The translations under genes were made by a program, and so were the position numbers. A DNA stretch of 15,473 bases, taken from Alphaproteobacteria bacterium. Lineage in GTDB: Bacteria > Pseudomonadota > Alphaproteobacteria > Geminicoccales > Geminicoccaceae. Below, in pieces: positions 12,747-15,473 of the stretch. Every line of letters starts with the position of its first letter. The stretch's first letter is position 1. The notes below the pieces were generated by a model that was not told where the DNA came from, ran no database searches, and saw only the letters and a list, made by a program, of their open reading frames with translations. The DNA lies in assembly GCA_026982585.1 (NCBI GenBank), contig JALSGW010000233.1, positions 1 to 15,473 of the forward strand, read 5' to 3'.

Positions 12747-15276
12747 GCGCGGCCAGCGCTGGCGTCGCCTCGCGTCCGGCGCGCCGCCGCTTCGGCCCGG
12801 GGGAGCGACGGCGCAACAGGCCCCGTGCCGCGAGCCAGGCGTGCAGCTCCTCGGCCGGCAGCGGGCGGGCGAAGAAGTAGCCCTGCGCCTCCTGGCATCC
12901 CACCCGCAGGAGGAAAGCGCGCTGTTCCTCGCGCTCCACCCCCTCGGCCAGCACCGGAATGCCGAAGGAGGAGGCGAGGGTGACCACCGCCCGCACGATG
13001 GCGGCGTCCTCGGCGCTCTCGGGAAGTCCGCGCACGAAGGAGCGATCCAGCTTGAGGCGATGGATGGGCAGCCTCTTGAGGTAGAGCAGCGAGGAGTAGC
13101 CGGTGCCGAAATCGTCGATGGCGAGACCGATGCCGGTCTGGCGGATGAGGGCCACATTGTCGAGCACCGCAGGGGTGCTCTCGAGCAGCGCCCGCTCGGT
13201 GATCTCGAGTTCCAGCCGCGAGGCGGGAAAGCCGCACCGCTCGAGCCCCGCCACCAATCTTCGGGCGAGGCCCGGGATCTCCAGCTCCTTGGGTGAGAGG
13301 TTGATGGCAAGCCGCAGGTCCAGACCGTGCTGGGTGCGCAGGGCGCCGATGTCGCGACAGGCGCGCTCCAGCACCTGTTCGGTGAGCACGCCGCTCAGGC
13401 CGCATTCCTCGGCGATGGACACGAACAGGTCGGGGGCGACCCGCTCATCCCGCCGCGGCCAGCGCACCAGCGCCTCCACCCCCACCACCGCCCCGCTCTC
13501 GACCGCCACCACCGGCTGGTAGTGCACATCGAGACCGGCGCGGGCGAGTTCCGCCCGCAGCGCCCGTTCGATCTCGCGCCGCCGCTCGGCGGCCTTGCGC
13601 ATGGCCGGCTGGAACGAGGCGAGACCGCCGCGGCGTCCCGACTTGGCGGCATAGAGGGCGAGATCCGCGGCCGCCAGCAGCTCGTCCGCTTCGCCACCGT
13701 CGCGCGGCCAGCTTGCGAATCCCACCGATGCGCTCACCCGGCACTGGTGGCCGCCGATCTGGAGCGGGGCGTCCACCGCCGTCATCACCCGCCGCGCGAC
13801 CCGCAGCCCGTCCCGGCGGCTGCGCAGACCGGGCAACAGCACCGCGAACTCGTCGCCGCCGAGCCGGCAGACGGTGTCGCAGTCGCGCACCAGCCGCCGC
13901 AGGCGGTCGGCCACGGCGACGAGCAGCTGGTCGCCGGCGGTGTGGCCGAGGCTGTCGTTGATGCCCTTGAAACCGTCCAGGTCGAAGAGCAGCAGGCCCA
14001 CCACACCGCCCGATCGGCGTGCGAAGGCGAGCGCCTGGCGCAGACGATCGCGGAAGAGGGTGCGGTTGGGCAGGGCGGTGAGCGGGTCGTGATGGGCGAG
14101 GAAACGCAGCTGCTCCTCGGCGAGGCGCCGTTCGGTGACGTCGCGCGCCACCACCAGGATCGCGGGAGCCCCCTGGTCGGTGATGCGGGCGGCCCGGGTC
14201 TCCACGAACAACAGGCTGCCGTCCGGCCGCTTGATGCGCAGCTCCGCCGGACCCACGCGCCCGCCGAGATCGAGCCGCATCCAACGCGCCTTCAAAAGGG
14301 CGTGGTCGTCGGGCACGACGAACTCGGTGATCGTCCGGCCGATAAAGTCCTCCGGCCGCTCGAGGCCCACCAGATCGGCCGCCTGCTGGTTGGCGAAGAT
14401 GATGCGGCCGGCGCGATGGACGAGGATGGCATCAGGCGAGGTGTGGACCAGCTCCCGATAACGCCGCTCGCTCTCCTGGAGCGCGAGCTGGGCTTCGCGC
14501 CAGGCGGTGACGTCGCGGCCGGTGCCGCGATAGCCGAGAAAGCGGCCCGCCTCGTCGAAGATCGGCTTGCCGCTCACGGATAACCAACGGCGCTCGCCGG
14601 AGGGATGGCGCCAGGGATAGGCGAAGTCGCGGAAGGGCTCGCGCCTGCGCAAGGTCTCGAGATGCGCCCGCACCCGCTCGCGGTCCCACTCCGCGCTGAT
14701 CAGATCCAGCCGCGAGCGGCCGATCAACTGTGCGGGCGGCACCCCGAGCACCGATTGGACGTTGTCGGAAAACCAGGTGAAACGGAGATCCGGGCCCATC
14801 TCCCAGAACCAGTCGGAGCTGAGCTCGGCATAGTCGCGAAACCGTTCTTCGCTCGCCTTGAGCTCCGCCTCGGCGCGCTTGCGGTCGCTGATGTCGCGGA
14901 TGATCGCAAGCAACGCCGGCTTGCCGCCCTCCGCCACCACGCTCGGCCGCGCCTCGGCGGGGAAATAGGAGCCGTCGAGGCGACGGAAGCGCAGCTCGGC
15001 CGGACGCGCCGGCTCGCCGGTGGCGAGCACCTGTCGGGTGCGCTCGCGGGCGATCTCGAGGTCCTCGGGATGGAGGAGCTCCCAGGCGCAGCGGCCGATG
15101 AGCGCTTCCGGGCTCTCGGCCCCGAACATCTCCGCCGCCTGCCGGTTGGCGAAGACGATGCGGTCGTCCTGATGGATGAGGATGGCGTCCGGCGCCTGCT
15201 CCACGAGCCGTCGCCAACGCTCGGCGGCCGCGCTCTCGGCGCTTTCCGTGGCCCGTGCACCCACCGCCTCGGCCAT
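12733..15276 (-). CDS. PAS-PAS-PAS-GGDEF-EAL cyclic-di-GMP sensor protein
   Basis: Soluble 847 aa protein predicted to make and/or degrade cyclic-di-GMP. Three PAS domains lie at about 21-135, 145-260 and 270-385, each with a PAS/PAC end such as IIRDISDRK, GTGRDVTAW and VARDVTERR. The GGDEF domain (about 388-553) has an intact GGDEF (473-477) and an inhibitory RxxD site (RDCD, 464-467) five residues before it. The EAL domain (about 568-815) keeps EALVRW (601-606), NLSPKEL, ELEITE, DDFGTG (721-726), the Lys in LKLD (742), AEGVE and QGYFFARP (798-805), so both active sites look complete. No membrane segment or signal peptide is seen. ATG 15276 is chosen; its ribosome site is weak, and GTG 15285 or upstream TTG codons are alternatives. 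Ligand and cofactor of the PAS domains are unknown. It is convergent with modC. Confidence 0.93.
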   Translation of the reverse strand: MAEAVGARATESAESAAAERWRRLVEQAPDAILIHQDDRIVFANRQAAEMFGAESPEALIGRCAWELLHPEDLEIARERTRQVLATGEPARPAELRFRRLDGSYFPAEARPSVVAEGGKPALLAIIRDISDRKRAEAELKASEERFRDYAELSSDWFWEMGPDLRFTWFSDNVQSVLGVPPAQLIGRSRLDLISAEWDRERVRAHLETLRRREPFRDFAYPWRHPSGERRWLSVSGKPIFDEAGRFLGYRGTGRDVTAWREAQLALQESERRYRELVHTSPDAILVHRAGRIIFANQQAADLVGLERPEDFIGRTITEFVVPDDHALLKARWMRLDLGGRVGPAELRIKRPDGSLLFVETRAARITDQGAPAILVVARDVTERRLAEEQLRFLAHHDPLTALPNRTLFRDRLRQALAFARRSGGVVGLLLFDLDGFKGINDSLGHTAGDQLLVAVADRLRRLVRDCDTVCRLGGDEFAVLLPGLRSRRDGLRVARRVMTAVDAPLQIGGHQCRVSASVGFASWPRDGGEADELLAAADLALYAAKSGRRGGLASFQPAMRKAAERRREIERALRAELARAGLDVHYQPVVAVESGAVVGVEALVRWPRRDERVAPDLFVSIAEECGLSGVLTEQVLERACRDIGALRTQHGLDLRLAINLSPKELEIPGLARRLVAGLERCGFPASRLELEITERALLESTPAVLDNVALIRQTGIGLAIDDFGTGYSSLLYLKRLPIHRLKLDRSFVRGLPESAEDAAIVRAVVTLASSFGIPVLAEGVEREEQRAFLLRVGCQEAQGYFFARPLPAEELHAWLAARGLLRRRSPGPKRRRAGREATPALAALRSP
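14379..14407 (-). repeat. Copy 1 of a 29-nt near-identical repeat (PAS3)
   Basis: Part of the third PAS domain coding sequence. It matches 27 of 29 bases with 15135-15163 in the first PAS domain, both encoding an I-x-FAN-x-QAA type segment. The match is part of a longer similarity and points to internal duplication of a PAS unit. Confidence 0.75.
15135..15163 (-). repeat. Copy 2 of a 29-nt near-identical repeat (PAS1)
   Basis: Partner of 14379-14407, with two transitions between the copies. Flanking protein sequence is also similar (PDAIL-x-H, GPAEL or PAEL with R-x-DGS). Confidence 0.75.
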
Positions 15277-15392
15277 GGCTGCCACCCCACACGGGCATAA
15301 CCGGCCGCGATCCTGCCATCCAACCGTTAACAAAGGATGACCCGAAGGGGCGCACAAACGACCACCCGCTCGACCGCGCTCGATCTGGCTTT

Positions 15393-15411
15393 ATCTCGTG
15401 CGGGACGAGAT
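15393..15411. repeat. Perfect inverted repeat upstream of the PAS-GGDEF-EAL gene
   Basis: ATCTCGT-GCGGG-ACGAGAT, 7-bp perfect arms with a 5-nt centre, about 117 nt before the ATG at 15276. The rest of 15277-15473 shows no gene and no convincing promoter. The repeat could be a repressor operator or the end of a transcript from beyond the window; no U-tract is present on the minus strand side. Confidence 0.4.
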
Positions 15412-15473
15412 TCTCGCCGCCTGATATCCGATCCTTCCCCGGGCACGCCGCTTTCCCCCGTGGCAGGGGAGGT

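Noticed and set aside
11616..13310. Minus-strand open frame of 564 codons opposite modC
   Set aside because: Antisense and out-of-frame shadow of modC and of the PAS-GGDEF-EAL gene.
13327..14583. Plus-strand open frame of 418 codons opposite the GGDEF region
   Set aside because: Mirror frame of a strongly supported gene; His/Pro/Arg-rich composition typical of shadows.

Overview
This window is a high-GC (by eye about 70%) stretch of bacterial chromosome, most likely from an alphaproteobacterium. The evidence is the divergent serB/miaA pair, an alphaproteobacterial-type SerB N-terminus, the DUF177-plsX-fabH block, hrcA directly overlapping grpE, and a DUF1465 (RcdA-like) protein, a family I know mainly from Alphaproteobacteria. 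Nearly all genes are housekeeping genes. There are no insertion sequences, CRISPR arrays, integrases or rRNA genes, and gene density is high.

Layout. (1) 1-2210: the 5' part of serB (minus, cut by the window edge) is head-to-head with miaA (plus), and their start regions overlap. miaA is followed after 9 nt by an unexpected peptidoglycan-binding/GH19 endolysin-like hydrolase. (2) 2230-4900, minus: DUF177, plsX and fabH form a phospholipid/fatty-acid initiation operon, with plsX and fabH sharing a stop/start overlap. (3) 5034-5861, minus: a tRNA-Ala(CGC) with its own promoter, preceded by an RluA-family pseudouridine synthase. (4) 5861-8883, minus: hrcA-grpE (heat-shock repressor and DnaK nucleotide exchange factor, ATGA overlap), then argG, with the RluA-family gene 7 nt behind argG. 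(5) 8998-9707, minus: a small RRM RNA-binding protein with a possible leader of about 220 nt, in the largest gene-poor interval of the window. (6) 9708-12746, plus: a DUF1465 protein and a complete molybdate ABC transporter, modA-modB-modC, tightly coupled. (7) 12733-15276, minus: a large soluble PAS-PAS-PAS-GGDEF-EAL protein whose end overlaps the end of modC by 14 bp. The last roughly 200 bp are non-coding and carry one perfect inverted repeat.

How the genes relate. PlsX and FabH draw on acyl-ACP and acetyl-CoA/malonyl-ACP to feed phospholipid and fatty-acid synthesis. HrcA and GrpE belong to the heat-shock chaperone circuit. ModABC imports molybdate. The PAS-GGDEF-EAL protein has every visible catalytic motif of both cyclic-di-GMP domains, so it could make or degrade the messenger. 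Candidate sigma-70-type promoters with TTGACC/TTGACA -35 boxes recur upstream of DUF177, the tRNA, hrcA and DUF1465.

I did not find a convincing new multi-gene system. The points most worth a second look are the lone endolysin-like gene, the RRM gene's leader and its odd intergenic region, the duplicated PAS units in the cyclic-di-GMP protein, the overlapping divergent serB/miaA starts, and a strong excess of the palindrome CTCGAG. Promoter and hairpin calls were made by eye and are tentative.
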